The notes under the pieces were generated by a model that was not told where the DNA came from, searched no databases, and was given only the letters and a program-made list of their open reading frames with translations. Source: Phaeobacter cretensis (GTDB lineage Bacteria; Pseudomonadota; Alphaproteobacteria; Rhodobacterales; Rhodobacteraceae). Taken from it: a stretch of DNA of 64,000 bases. Position numbers and translations under genes: made by a program. Where the stretch lies: NCBI RefSeq assembly GCF_047372505.1, contig NZ_JBKBEU010000001.1, positions 3,224,001 to 3,288,000 of the forward strand, written 5' to 3'. How positions within the stretch are numbered: position 1 is the stretch's first letter; the number at the start of each line of letters is the position of its first letter. Positions 1-8,722 of the stretch are shown in pieces.

Positions 1-814
1 GCTCACCAGTGCAGGTTAGCCGCACACGATTGCAGCTTTCGCAGAAATTATGGGACAAGGGCGTGATAAAACCGATCTTCTGGCCGGTTTCCTCCAGTCG
101 TACGTATCGCGCAGGGCCGCCAGTCCGTTCCACAAGATCGGTGACGCTGTAGTGATCTTCATAAGCGTTGCGCACATCTTTCAGAGACCAGTATTGGCCC
201 AGTCGGTTTTCGTTGCCGATATCGCCCATCGGCATCACTTCAATCCACGTGAGATCCATATCGCGTTCAGCGCACCAGCGGGTAATGGCGGGCAACTCAT
301 CTTCGTTGAACCCTTTCAGGGCAACGGCGTTGATCTTGATCCGCAGCCCGGCCTTCTGGGCAGCATCAATCCCGCGTAGCACCTGTGGCAGGCGGCCCCA
401 GCGCGTAATCTCGGCGAACTTCTCTTCGTCGATGGTGTCGAGTGAGACATTCACCCGCCGTACACCTGCGTCGTAGAGGTCCTGTGCGTATTTTTCTAAC
501 TGGGATCCGTTTGTGGTCAGCGTCAGCTCTTTTAAAGCGCCGCTCTCCAGATGGCGGGTCATGGAGCGAAAGAACGTCATGATGCCCCGTCGCACCAAAG
601 GTTCACCACCGGTAATGCGCAGTTTCTCCACCCCGAGATTGACAAAGGTGGAGCACATTCTATCCAGTTCCTCCAGCGTCAGGAGATCCTTCTTAGGTAG
701 GAAGGTCATGTTCTCGGACATGCAATAGACGCAGCGAAAATCGCAGCGGTCTGTAACCGAAACGCGCAGGTATGTAATCGCGCGGGCGAAGGGATCAATG
801 AGTGGGGCAGTCAT
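1..814 (-). CDS. moaA: GTP 3',8-cyclase MoaA (C-terminus cut by window edge)
   Basis: First enzyme of molybdenum cofactor synthesis, a radical-SAM enzyme that converts GTP to the cPMP precursor. The reading frame opens at 814 and runs off the left edge, so 271 full codons are visible. The N-terminal radical-SAM motif CDFRCVYC (C-x3-C-x2-C) is present near residue 23. The second, C-terminal iron-sulfur segment begins at FCESCNRVRLTC beside the edge. The typical family body (TGGEPLVRRG, LTLTTNGS) lies between. The ATG at 814 gives the usual start MTAPLIDPF, although a GAGGA directly abuts it. The gene is divergent from the lipoprotein gene at 917. Confidence 0.96.
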   Translation of the reverse strand, partial: MTAPLIDPFARAITYLRVSVTDRCDFRCVYCMSENMTFLPKKDLLTLEELDRMCSTFVNLGVEKLRITGGEPLVRRGIMTFFRSMTRHLESGALKELTLTTNGSQLEKYAQDLYDAGVRRVNVSLDTIDEEKFAEITRWGRLPQVLRGIDAAQKAGLRIKINAVALKGFNEDELPAITRWCAERDMDLTWIEVMPMGDIGNENRLGQYWSLKDVRNAYEDHYSVTDLVERTGGPARYVRLEETGQKIGFITPLSHNFCESCNRVRLTCTGE

Positions 815-916
815 TCCTCATAGGTAAAGCGGAGGGAGGCTTGCGGCAAGGGCTGAGTTTGGCCGAGACTGGGATTGCCGCTAGCAAAGCCGTGAGGTGA
901 GGGCTAATGTCACAAC

Positions 917-1387
917 ATGCGTTATTTTGTTTTGATCCTTTCATCTGTCGTGCTGCTAGGGGCCTGTGGCCAACTGCAGTGGAATTCCTCAGTTTTGGGT
1001 GGAGGGAGGCCCTCCAGCACTGTCGTTGATCCTGTCAGTGACACCGAGAGCACCGTTCCGTTAGCGCCTGGCGTTGAGCAAAGCCCGCTTGGCGCTGCTG
1101 ATGGGCAAACTGCCTCGGTTGGGGCTACTTTGCGCTATACTGGCCGTGCATCGACGGTTGCCAGTTTGGGTGATCCCTCGCAATCGGGCCTCTGGATGGA
1201 GACGCCACTGGTCAACAGCTCACAACTTGCCCGCGTACGGTCGCCCAAAGGAACCGAGGTCACCGTGACCTTGCGGCCCATAAGCGGAGACAACAGCGCA
1301 GGTAGCCGATTGTCCATTGATGCGATGCGGGCACTTGGACTACCTCTGACAGAACTGGTTGAGGTGCAGGTGCTGCCTGCCGGGTGA
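917..1387 (+). CDS. Small putative lipoprotein, function unknown
   Basis: A 156-residue protein with a hydrophobic N-terminal segment ending in the lipobox LLGAC (lipidation at about C17), so it is probably anchored in the membrane facing the periplasm. The mature part is Ser/Thr/Gly-rich and low-complexity at first. It then holds a compact segment (TLRYTGRASTVASLG, SGLWMETPLV, TVTLRPI) that looks like a small beta-rich domain. I recognise no catalytic motif and assign no function. It is transcribed alone, divergent from moaA, and is followed by a good intrinsic terminator, which supports a real single-gene unit. Confidence 0.8.
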   Translation: MRYFVLILSSVVLLGACGQLQWNSSVLGGGRPSSTVVDPVSDTESTVPLAPGVEQSPLGAADGQTASVGATLRYTGRASTVASLGDPSQSGLWMETPLVNSSQLARVRSPKGTEVTVTLRPISGDNSAGSRLSIDAMRALGLPLTELVEVQVLPAG

Positions 1388-1415
1388 TTTAGGCTAAGAT
1401 GCGAGCACTATGATA

Positions 1416-1447
1416 GGTGCGAAGGGTCTATCCCACGCGCCTTTTTT
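1416..1447 (+). terminator. Intrinsic terminator after the lipoprotein gene
   Basis: Stem GGTGCG (1416-1421) pairs with CGCGCC (1436-1441), with one G-U pair. An inner GGG/CCC pairing extends the stem, and six T follow directly (1442-1447). It lies 29 bases after the stop at 1387. Confidence 0.75.
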
Positions 1448-1477
1448 GTCGGCGTTGATTGTGTCCGACAGCTACTA

Positions 1478-2215
1478 TTATTCTGGATGCATGTCTTGAT
1501 CGTCGGCGTTGGGAGAGGGCAAGTATTTAGCGGCTTCCTTCCGGGCAAAAGGCTTCATCGCCTCACCATGTTCATCCAAGAAGGCGCGGGAGCGTGACGC
1601 GTCATGTTTGCTGAGATCACGCAGCCACCAAGCGATTGATTTCTGTATGAACCAGGTGCGATCCGGGACATAGTTTGCTGCCCAACCGAGGATCCGTTCT
1701 CGAACTGCAAGTTCTTGCGGCTTGGGGTTTGGCAGTTTGGCCCATGGCAAGGTCACCACAAGGGCTGCACGCCTGGTCCACATATGCTCGGAGGAGGTCC
1801 AGCCCTCGATGATGTCCAAACGATCCGGATCCGCCTGAAGACGTTTCTGGATCGCAGAGGCCGCGTGATCCGCGATTGCCCAGCTATCAAAATCGGACAC
1901 CCAGCTTTGCAGGAGCGCCCAAACAGGGCCGTCATCTTTGATACGTGCTTGAGTTAACAGCTTCGCTGCAGCGATCCGGGCCTCGAACACATCACTCACC
2001 CAGAGCGCCTGCGCCAGTTCGCACCGAGACGCGACACTATCTTCCTCTTCACTCAACACCTTGCGCCAGTCTTGGCTTAGTGCATTGATGACGGGGTTTG
2101 GCACGCCTAGGACGCGACGTTTTTGTTTATGATAGCCGGCCATCTGCGTTGCGCGGTCAGGTTCTGCGGCAGCCTCAAGTGCTGCCAGTGCGGTATCGAT
2201 GGTCAGAGCGCTCAT
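1478..2215 (-). CDS. AlkD-like DNA alkylation repair protein (HEAT-repeat DNA glycosylase family)
   Basis: A 245-residue all-helical protein resembling the AlkD family, which removes alkylated purines from DNA through a HEAT-repeat fold. Recognisable parts are the N-terminal helix with MAGYHKQKRRVLGVPNP, the central FDSWAIADHAASAI segment, and the WTRRAALV...FIQKSIAWWLRDLSKHD stretch typical of the family. The start codon overlaps the glmS stop in an ATGA arrangement (2212-2215), so it is the third and last gene of a glmU-glmS unit and probably translationally coupled. Family assignment is by sequence resemblance; the lesion specificity is unknown. Confidence 0.85.
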   Translation of the reverse strand: MSALTIDTALAALEAAAEPDRATQMAGYHKQKRRVLGVPNPVINALSQDWRKVLSEEEDSVASRCELAQALWVSDVFEARIAAAKLLTQARIKDDGPVWALLQSWVSDFDSWAIADHAASAIQKRLQADPDRLDIIEGWTSSEHMWTRRAALVVTLPWAKLPNPKPQELAVRERILGWAANYVPDRTWFIQKSIAWWLRDLSKHDASRSRAFLDEHGEAMKPFARKEAAKYLPSPNADDQDMHPE

Positions 2216-4020
2216 TCCACTGTCACCGATTTCGCAAGGTTCCGGGGTTGGTCTACATCTGTTCCTTTGGAAATTGCGGTATAATAAGCGATCTGCTGAG
2301 CCGGCACTGCATAAAGGATAGGTGCGAGAGTATCCGGTACCTGAGGCATCACAATGACTTCATGGGTGCCATCACCTGCAGTCTTTGCACCCTCGGCATC
2401 TGTCACCAGAATAACCTTGCCACCGCGTGCCATAACCTCCTGCATGTTGGAGACGGTTTTGTCGAACAAGGCATCGCGTGGGGCAAGGACGACGACCGGC
2501 ACTTTTTCATCAATCAGTGCGATGGGCCCGTGTTTCAGCTCGCCGCTGGCATAGCCTTCGGCATGAATGTAGCTCAGTTCCTTGAGTTTCAGCGCGCCTT
2601 CCAGCGCCAACGGATATAGTTGCCCGCGTCCAAGGAAGATAATATCCTGTGCTTTGGCCAACCCACGTGCTGAGGCCGTGATCTGTTTCTCACCTGCCAG
2701 TGCTTGATGGATCAGGCCAGGAAGGGCACGCAGATCATCCGGCATGCCATCGGGTACCGATAGGCCCCGTTGCTCGGCGGCACGCAACGCAAGTAACAGC
2801 AGGATCGACAGCTGGCATGTAAACGCTTTGGTCGAGGCGACAGAGATTTCAGGGCCAGCATGCAGTGGCAGCACTACATCGCTTTCGCGGGCGATGGAGC
2901 TTTCGGGGACATTTACCAGACCAACGATTTGCTGTGCCTTGCCCTCCATGTACCGCAAAGCGGCCAAGGTGTCCGCAGTCTCGCCCGATTGAGACACAAA
3001 CAGCGCGAGTGTCCGGTCTGACACCGGCGGTTCCCGGTAGCGAAATTCCGATGCCACATCGACTTCGACCGGTAGTCGAGCAATCTGTTCGAACCAGTAT
3101 TTTGCAACCATGCATGCATAAAACGCAGTACCACAAGCAACCATTGTCAGCCGGTCAATCTTTGTGAAATCCAGTTCGGCTGGCAGGTTTACCTGGCCGT
3201 CCTCGCTCAGATAGGCCTTCAGAGCGCGATCAATTGCGACCGGTTGTTCTGCGATCTCTTTGGCCATGAAATGTTTGTGGCCATCTTTGTCGACACGTGC
3301 ATTGGCTAGCTGTATCTGACGTTTCTCACGATTGGCGAGTGCGCCACGTTTATCCCAGATGTCGAGGCTGTTGCGGGTCAGCACCGCGAAATCGCCCTCT
3401 TCCAGATAGGTGATCTGATCGGTGAAGGGCGCCAGCGCAATAGCATCGGATCCTACAAACATCTCTCCTTCGCCATGACCAATCGCAAGTGGCGATCCCT
3501 TTCGGGTGGCGATCATGAGATCCTCTTCACCCTCGAACAAGAAAGCGAGCGCGAACGCGCCTTCAAGCCGTGCCACTGTTTTGCGCGCGGCTTCAACCGG
3601 AGAATTGCCATCACGGATCAAGGATTCGCAAAGCAGAGCAACGGTTTCGGTGTCGGTCTCAGTCTGAAAGGTGATGCCTTTCTGCCCGAGTTGGTCACGC
3701 AGTTCTTTGAAGTTCTCAATAATGCCATTGTGCACGACCGAAACATCACCAGCGCGGTGGGGGTGTGCGTTGCTCACGGTTGGCGCACCGTGGGTGGCCC
3801 ACCGGGTATGACCAATGCCGGATTTTCCGGGCAGAGGTTCATGCACCAACAGATCCGATAGGTTCACCAACTTGCCCACAGCGCGGCGGCGATCCAATAC
3901 GCCGCCGTTCACTGTGGCGATTCCTGCGCTGTCATACCCACGGTATTCAAGCCGCTTTAGCGCCTCAACCAGAATGGGGGCGACTTCATGATTGCCAAGA
4001 ACGCCGACGATGCCACACAT
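2212..4020 (-). CDS. glmS: Glutamine--fructose-6-phosphate aminotransferase (isomerizing)
   Basis: Makes glucosamine-6-phosphate from fructose-6-phosphate and glutamine, the entry to UDP-GlcNAc for peptidoglycan and LPS. It has 602 residues, the normal family length. The N-terminal class-II glutaminase domain begins MCGIVGVLG with the catalytic Cys exposed after Met removal, and contains HTRWATHGAP and HNGIIENF. Two SIS sugar-isomerase domains follow (VACGTAFYA, SQSGETADTLAAL, LGRGQLYPLALEGALKLKE). The C-terminus PRNLAKSVTVE is the conserved family end that closes the isomerase site. The start overlaps the glmU stop by one base (TAATG at 4018-4022). Confidence 0.98.
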   Translation of the reverse strand: MCGIVGVLGNHEVAPILVEALKRLEYRGYDSAGIATVNGGVLDRRRAVGKLVNLSDLLVHEPLPGKSGIGHTRWATHGAPTVSNAHPHRAGDVSVVHNGIIENFKELRDQLGQKGITFQTETDTETVALLCESLIRDGNSPVEAARKTVARLEGAFALAFLFEGEEDLMIATRKGSPLAIGHGEGEMFVGSDAIALAPFTDQITYLEEGDFAVLTRNSLDIWDKRGALANREKRQIQLANARVDKDGHKHFMAKEIAEQPVAIDRALKAYLSEDGQVNLPAELDFTKIDRLTMVACGTAFYACMVAKYWFEQIARLPVEVDVASEFRYREPPVSDRTLALFVSQSGETADTLAALRYMEGKAQQIVGLVNVPESSIARESDVVLPLHAGPEISVASTKAFTCQLSILLLLALRAAEQRGLSVPDGMPDDLRALPGLIHQALAGEKQITASARGLAKAQDIIFLGRGQLYPLALEGALKLKELSYIHAEGYASGELKHGPIALIDEKVPVVVLAPRDALFDKTVSNMQEVMARGGKVILVTDAEGAKTAGDGTHEVIVMPQVPDTLAPILYAVPAQQIAYYTAISKGTDVDQPRNLAKSVTVE

Positions 4021-5375
4021 TAGTCGGCTCCTTTGCTAAGACGGGCTTTCTTGGCGCGCAGCATATCCATCAGTTTGCGCGCGCGGCCCGGTTTGTTCTG
4101 TTGTTCGGTGCGGGCAATAGCGAGATCACCATCCTCGACGGATTTGGTGACTACTGCGCCCGTTGCAGTCATGGCTTCGTTGCCGATGCGGACAGGAGCC
4201 ACCAGCATGGTGTTTGATCCAATAAATGCCCTGGCGCCGATTTCTGTGCGATGTTTCATAACGCCATCATAGTTGCAGGTAATGGTGCCTGCGCCGATGT
4301 TGGTCGCTGCACCAACGCTGGCATCGCCAATGTAGCTTAGGTGATTGACTTTGGCGCCCTCGGAGATCTCGGCGTTTTTGATCTCGACAAAGTTGCCAAT
4401 ATGGGTGTTTTCGGCAAGCTCCGCGCCGGGGCGCAGGCGGGCATAGGGGCCAACCTTGGAACCACGCGAGATGTGGCAACCTTCAAAATGCGAAAAAGAC
4501 CGGATCAACACGCCGCTTTCGACGGTGACATCCAGGCCAAACACAACATTGGGCTCAATCACTGTATCGCGCCCGATCACCGTATCGAAGGCAAGGTAGA
4601 CCGTTTCTGGATCCATAAGGGTAACACCGTCGGCCATCAGGGCAGCGCGGGCGCGGCGTTGAAAGACTCGGTCGGCCTCAGCTAAGTCTGCTCGGGAATT
4701 GATGCCGAGTGTCTCCGCCTCGTCGCAGGATACTGCCGTGACCCGCAAACCGTCGTCGCGTGCCAGCTCTACCACATCGGTGAGGTAGTATTCCCCAGAG
4801 GCATTGGCGCTATCAACCCTGTCAATCAGCGCAAACATCTGTGTGGCATTGCAGGCCATAAGCCCGGAATTGCAAAAATTAATCGTGCGCTCTTCTTCGT
4901 TTGCGTCTTTGTACTCGACAATCCGTTCAAGGGTGTTGCCGTCCATCACGAGGCGACCATAGCGGGCGGAGTCGGAAGCCTCGAACCCAAGAACCACCAG
5001 ATCAGCGCTCTGGCGTGCAGCGATCATACGTTCCAATGTTTCAGCGCTAATAAAGGGCGTGTCGCCATACAGTACGACAATGTCGCCATCAAACCCAGCC
5101 AGTGCGTCACGCGCCTGGGCAACGGCGTGAGCGGTGCCAAGTTGCTCTTCCTGAACAACTATTTCGGCATCCTCGTCGATGTCAGCCATAGCGGTCCGCA
5201 CCTTTTCGGCCTCGTGACCTGCGACCACGATAGTGCGGTCGGGTGCAAGTGCGCGACCGGCGGATAACGCATGTTCCAGCATTGGGGCATGGGCAATAGG
5301 GTGCAAAACCTTGGGCAGGTCGGAGTTCATCCGGGTGCCTTTGCCTGCGGCCAGAATGACGAGGGCGGTGCTCAT
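4020..5375 (-). CDS. glmU: Bifunctional GlcNAc-1-P uridyltransferase / GlcN-1-P acetyltransferase
   Basis: Catalyses the last two steps to UDP-GlcNAc: acetylation of glucosamine-1-phosphate and uridylyl transfer. It has 451 residues. The N-terminal pyrophosphorylase domain shows LAAGKGTRMNSDLPKVLHPI and LYGDTPFIS. The C-terminal left-handed beta-helix acetyltransferase domain shows hexapeptide repeats such as GAKVNHLSYIGDASVGAATN and GAGTITCNYDG. It is the first gene of the glmU-glmS-alkD-like minus-strand unit. The promoter should lie in the 132-base divergent gap shared with the phosphatase at 5508. Confidence 0.98.
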   Translation of the reverse strand: MSTALVILAAGKGTRMNSDLPKVLHPIAHAPMLEHALSAGRALAPDRTIVVAGHEAEKVRTAMADIDEDAEIVVQEEQLGTAHAVAQARDALAGFDGDIVVLYGDTPFISAETLERMIAARQSADLVVLGFEASDSARYGRLVMDGNTLERIVEYKDANEEERTINFCNSGLMACNATQMFALIDRVDSANASGEYYLTDVVELARDDGLRVTAVSCDEAETLGINSRADLAEADRVFQRRARAALMADGVTLMDPETVYLAFDTVIGRDTVIEPNVVFGLDVTVESGVLIRSFSHFEGCHISRGSKVGPYARLRPGAELAENTHIGNFVEIKNAEISEGAKVNHLSYIGDASVGAATNIGAGTITCNYDGVMKHRTEIGARAFIGSNTMLVAPVRIGNEAMTATGAVVTKSVEDGDLAIARTEQQNKPGRARKLMDMLRAKKARLSKGAD

Positions 5376-5507
5376 ATGATGTTTTCTCTTTGTCTTTTCA
5401 GCGCCCCCGTTTTATCCGCTAACAGCAGGTGCGCAAGGTAAAGCGCCATCAAACAAGGTTGCGGGTTGCAATAAGCGGTGGCGAAAACGCGCCGAGAGGG
5501 GGCAGAT

Positions 5508-6173
5508 ATGCGAACGGTTATCTTCGATCTGGACGGAACTCTGGCGGATACCTCCGGCGATCTGCTGGCCGCGGCAAACGCCTGTTTCCGTCAGATGGGC
5601 TTGGGGGATTTGCTAAATCTGCCACAGGATGCCGGTGTTGCATTGCGCGGAGGCCGGAGCATGCTGACGACAGGATTGAAGCGGGCAGAACGTTATCACG
5701 AAGAGATCGTTGATGAGTATTATCCGCATCTGCTGGAGTATTATCGTGATGCTATCGATCATCATACGGTGATGTATCCTGGTGCCATGGCTGCGGTTGA
5801 GCACTTGAAATCCGATGGGTTCCGAGTGGGTATCTGTACAAACAAGCCCGAAGCGTTGGCCGAAAAACTCACCCGTAGCCTGGGTGTCAGAGATGCATTT
5901 CATTCGTTGGTCGGTGCCGACACCCTTCCAGTGCGTAAACCAGATCCAGAGCCGCTGCGAGAAGCTGCGCGCCGCGCCGGGGGTGATCCTGACCGCACTA
6001 TACTAATTGGCGATACGGACACCGATCGCAAAACCTCTGCTGCAGCCGGGGTGGCATCGGTGCTGGTCACTTTTGGTCCCGCTGGTGCAGATCTTGAGGC
6101 ACTGCGCCCGGACGCTTTGTTGCAGCATTATGAGGACCTTCCTGCATTGGCAGCACGGTTGTTGCCGCTCTGA
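5508..6173 (+). CDS. gph: HAD-superfamily phosphatase, phosphoglycolate phosphatase type
   Basis: A 221-residue HAD hydrolase with motif I DLDGTLADT (nucleophile Asp and acid/base Asp), motif II TNKP, a Lys in VRKPDPEP, and motif IV IGDTDTD. The cap domain matches the Gph/PGP group, which dephosphorylates 2-phosphoglycolate, but substrate cannot be fixed from sequence. I place the start at ATG 5508 because GAGAGGGGG sits correctly in front of it. A GTG at 5478 would add ten unconserved-looking residues. Confidence 0.85.
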   Translation: MRTVIFDLDGTLADTSGDLLAAANACFRQMGLGDLLNLPQDAGVALRGGRSMLTTGLKRAERYHEEIVDEYYPHLLEYYRDAIDHHTVMYPGAMAAVEHLKSDGFRVGICTNKPEALAEKLTRSLGVRDAFHSLVGADTLPVRKPDPEPLREAARRAGGDPDRTILIGDTDTDRKTSAAAGVASVLVTFGPAGADLEALRPDALLQHYEDLPALAARLLPL

Positions 6174-6246
6174 TCTCGTCTGTAAAGCGAGCCATAACCT
6201 GTGGGCGGGGCTTGACCTTGCTCCACTGCGGGCAGACAAAAGCGTC

Positions 6247-7455
6247 ATGACAGAGATTTTCACTGGTAGTTTCACTCAGCAAGAACCAATTCCCGATGAG
6301 GCGATTGCTGCCGCCGTTGAGGTGATGCAGCACGGTCGCTTGCACCGCTATAATGTCGCCGATGGCGAAGCGGGCGAAGTGACGCTTCTGGAAGAAGAGT
6401 TCGCCGCGCAGATAGGCGCGCCTTATGCACTGGCGGTGGCGTCTGGCGGGTATGCGCTGGCAACGGCCCTACGCGCAGTGGGGGTGAAACCCAATGACAA
6501 AGTTCTGACCAATGCCTTTACCCTTGCTCCGGTGCCGGGTGCCATCGCCGCTGTCGGCGCGCAACCCATTTATGTTGGCGTGACAGAGGCGTTGACGCTT
6601 GATCTGGATGATCTGGAGGGGCAGCTCAGTGTCACGGGATATCCGCGGGTGTTGATGCTGTCGCACATGCGCGGACATCTGTGTGACATGGATCGATTGA
6701 TGGCAATCTGCGATGCGGCTGGTGTCATTGTCATTGAGGACTGCGCGCATACAATGGGTGCGCGTTGGGATGGCGTTCTGTCCGGTCGTCTTGGGGCGGT
6801 TGGCTGCTATTCTTGCCAGACCTACAAGCATGTGAACTCCGGCGAAGGAGGTATTCTTGTGACGTCTGATCCCGAAATTGCAGCGCGGGCAATCATGCTG
6901 TCAGGCTCCTATATGCTCTACTCCAGGCACCGTGCCGCGCCAAGTCCAGAAGTCTTTGAGCGCATCAAATATGAAACCCCGAATATTTCGGGCCGTATGG
7001 ATAATTTGCGTGCGGCAATTCTGCGCCCTCAGCTGCGTGATCTGACGGCGCAGGTTGACCGATGGAATGAGCGGTATCGGCAGATTGAGGCGGGATTGCA
7101 CGATACACCAGGTCTGAAGCTAATCGATCGATCCGAAAAAGAGTATTATGTCGGCTCCTCCATTCAGTTCCTGTTGTTGGATTGGAGGGCAGAGAAAATC
7201 GATGCGGTGTTGAGCCGCTGTGCAGGGCGCGGTGTCGAGCTCAAATGGTTTGGCGCGCCGGAACCTGTCGCCTTTACCTCGCGATATGACAGCTGGCGCT
7301 ATGCGGATGCGCCTGCAATGCCTGCCAGTGATCGCATCTTGCAGGGTATCATTGATATGCGTGTACCCTTGACCTTCTCGCTTGAAGATTGCGCGCAGAT
7401 AGCCCGTATCATCCGCGCCGAAGTAGCGGCGGTATTTCAGGCGGGTGACACCTAG
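6247..7455 (+). CDS. DegT/DnrJ/EryC1/StrS-family PLP-dependent aminotransferase
   Basis: A 402-residue fold-type-I aminotransferase. The family signatures are visible: VASGGYALATALRAVG (phosphate-binding start), IEDCAHTMGARW with the Asp that contacts the PLP pyridine nitrogen, and the PLP lysine in CQTYKHVNSGEGG. Members aminate keto-sugars in surface polysaccharide or antibiotic sugar pathways, or act in related PLP chemistry. No sugar nucleotide genes flank it, so the substrate is open. The frame extends further upstream through the phosphatase gene, but ATG 6247 gives the natural N-terminus. It converges on the Hint gene with only nine bases between stops. Confidence 0.88.
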   Translation: MTEIFTGSFTQQEPIPDEAIAAAVEVMQHGRLHRYNVADGEAGEVTLLEEEFAAQIGAPYALAVASGGYALATALRAVGVKPNDKVLTNAFTLAPVPGAIAAVGAQPIYVGVTEALTLDLDDLEGQLSVTGYPRVLMLSHMRGHLCDMDRLMAICDAAGVIVIEDCAHTMGARWDGVLSGRLGAVGCYSCQTYKHVNSGEGGILVTSDPEIAARAIMLSGSYMLYSRHRAAPSPEVFERIKYETPNISGRMDNLRAAILRPQLRDLTAQVDRWNERYRQIEAGLHDTPGLKLIDRSEKEYYVGSSIQFLLLDWRAEKIDAVLSRCAGRGVELKWFGAPEPVAFTSRYDSWRYADAPAMPASDRILQGIIDMRVPLTFSLEDCAQIARIIRAEVAAVFQAGDT

Positions 7456-7464
7456 AGACCTTGC

Positions 7465-8529
7465 CTAGGCAGCATCAATGATGGCGTGGTTGTTTTTGCC
7501 AATCCGCTCAATAAGTCGTTTTTGCTTGTTGTGAGCTGGGATGTGTTTTGCGCTGGCATGGCTCCGCATGGTCTCGTTCACTAGATCGGGAAACAGCAGT
7601 GTCAATTCGTCCTGCGCGGTCGGCGAAAGGGCTGTTAGCGAGCGTTCAGTGACCAACAGGCTCTCGCTTGGTGCACCATTGGCCTGAACGATTTCGTGGT
7701 CGTCAAACAGCATATGGAAATAGCTCACATGATCCTGTGTTTCCGTTACATAAATACCTGGCAGCGCGGTCAGGCGGATGGCCGGGATCAGTACTTCGGT
7801 TTCGCCAAACATGCGCTGTGCAACGCGTGAACGAACCAGCATGCGGTGTTGGCGGGAAACCTGAAGTGGGCGATTGGGGAGGCCCAGTCCGAGTGCGCCA
7901 GCCTCAATCCGCACGGGGCGGAGTTTCTCATTTCCAGCCATTTGCACTGATGTCACCTTCCGCTTGCCGATCCATCGCAACGGTTTGAGGCCGGTTTCAG
8001 TCACAATCATATCGCCCGGCGCAAGCGTTTCTATTGCACGAGGGCCGTTTGCGGTATCTATCAGCGTGCCATTACAGAAGCACACTATCAGTGAGATATT
8101 GTCTACAATTGCGCCCAGGCTATCATCTCCGCCAAGCTCGGTAAGGCGCAGAGTGTACTGACCGGCATTGGTGAAATCTATATTCAGGCTGACTTGGGTA
8201 AAGCTGTTGGTTGTCGGCAGGGCGGACATTGATGCAATGACGGTCCCACTGGCGTCTAGGATTTCGATCCTAAACCCATCTGTACCGGCCTGACCGAGAG
8301 AGGCCGTTCGTAGGGCGGCGTCCAGTGTCAGTGTCGTCTGGATCGGGTTGTTGACCGTAAATGACTGCTCCATGATCGTCGTCTGACCCGACGCTCCATC
8401 CATTTCGGCCACACGATTGCTCGAACCATTTCCGAGGTAAGCGTCCTCTGTGTAACTGGTCTCGAGATCGTTGCCGCTCCAATTTGCGGAACCGCTGTTG
8501 AACGTACCGTTAATGATCAAGTCGGGCAT
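7465..8529 (-). CDS. Secreted-looking protein with N-terminal jelly-roll-like domain and C-terminal Hint domain
   Basis: About 354 residues. Residues 1-148 look like a carbohydrate-binding or DUF642-type beta-sandwich: it starts LIINGTFNSGSANWSG and ends DNISL, low in Lys and Cys and Thr/Ser-rich as in type-I secreted proteins. Residues 149-290 form a Hint (hedgehog/intein, Hint_2) domain with CFCNGTLIDT, putative nucleophile Cys150, LAPGDMIVT, and block-B-like SRQHRML with His228. No signal peptide is evident and no C-terminal Asn of a true intein. ATG 8529 is preferred, with AAGG nine bases upstream; ATG 8547 would add six residues and has no ribosome site. Function is unknown. Confidence 0.85.
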   Translation of the reverse strand: MPDLIINGTFNSGSANWSGNDLETSYTEDAYLGNGSSNRVAEMDGASGQTTIMEQSFTVNNPIQTTLTLDAALRTASLGQAGTDGFRIEILDASGTVIASMSALPTTNSFTQVSLNIDFTNAGQYTLRLTELGGDDSLGAIVDNISLIVCFCNGTLIDTANGPRAIETLAPGDMIVTETGLKPLRWIGKRKVTSVQMAGNEKLRPVRIEAGALGLGLPNRPLQVSRQHRMLVRSRVAQRMFGETEVLIPAIRLTALPGIYVTETQDHVSYFHMLFDDHEIVQANGAPSESLLVTERSLTALSPTAQDELTLLFPDLVNETMRSHASAKHIPAHNKQKRLIERIGKNNHAIIDAA

Positions 8530-8679
8530 CTTGCGGGGCCTTTGCATGACGTAAGTAATGATATGTTAATACTAAACTGGGGCATCAGTATGGCGGCTAC
8601 CAAGGTGCAGTACGTAGCGTTGATGATTATTTCCCAGTGTGGGGTGCGTAATATTGACTGACGATGGGGGATGTGGCAG

Positions 8680-8701
8680 TTAATGAACGGGTGTTCAATA
8701 A
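8680..8701. promoter_or_regulatory. Candidate palindromic operator upstream of ivd
   Basis: TTAATGAAC-GGGT-GTTCAATAA forms an inverted repeat with eight of nine arm positions matching, 21 bases before the ivd start. The size and symmetry fit a TetR-type dimer site. The regulator is not encoded next to it, so this is inference from symmetry and position. Confidence 0.45.
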
Positions 8702-8722
8702 ATATGTATTCTGGAGGAATCG

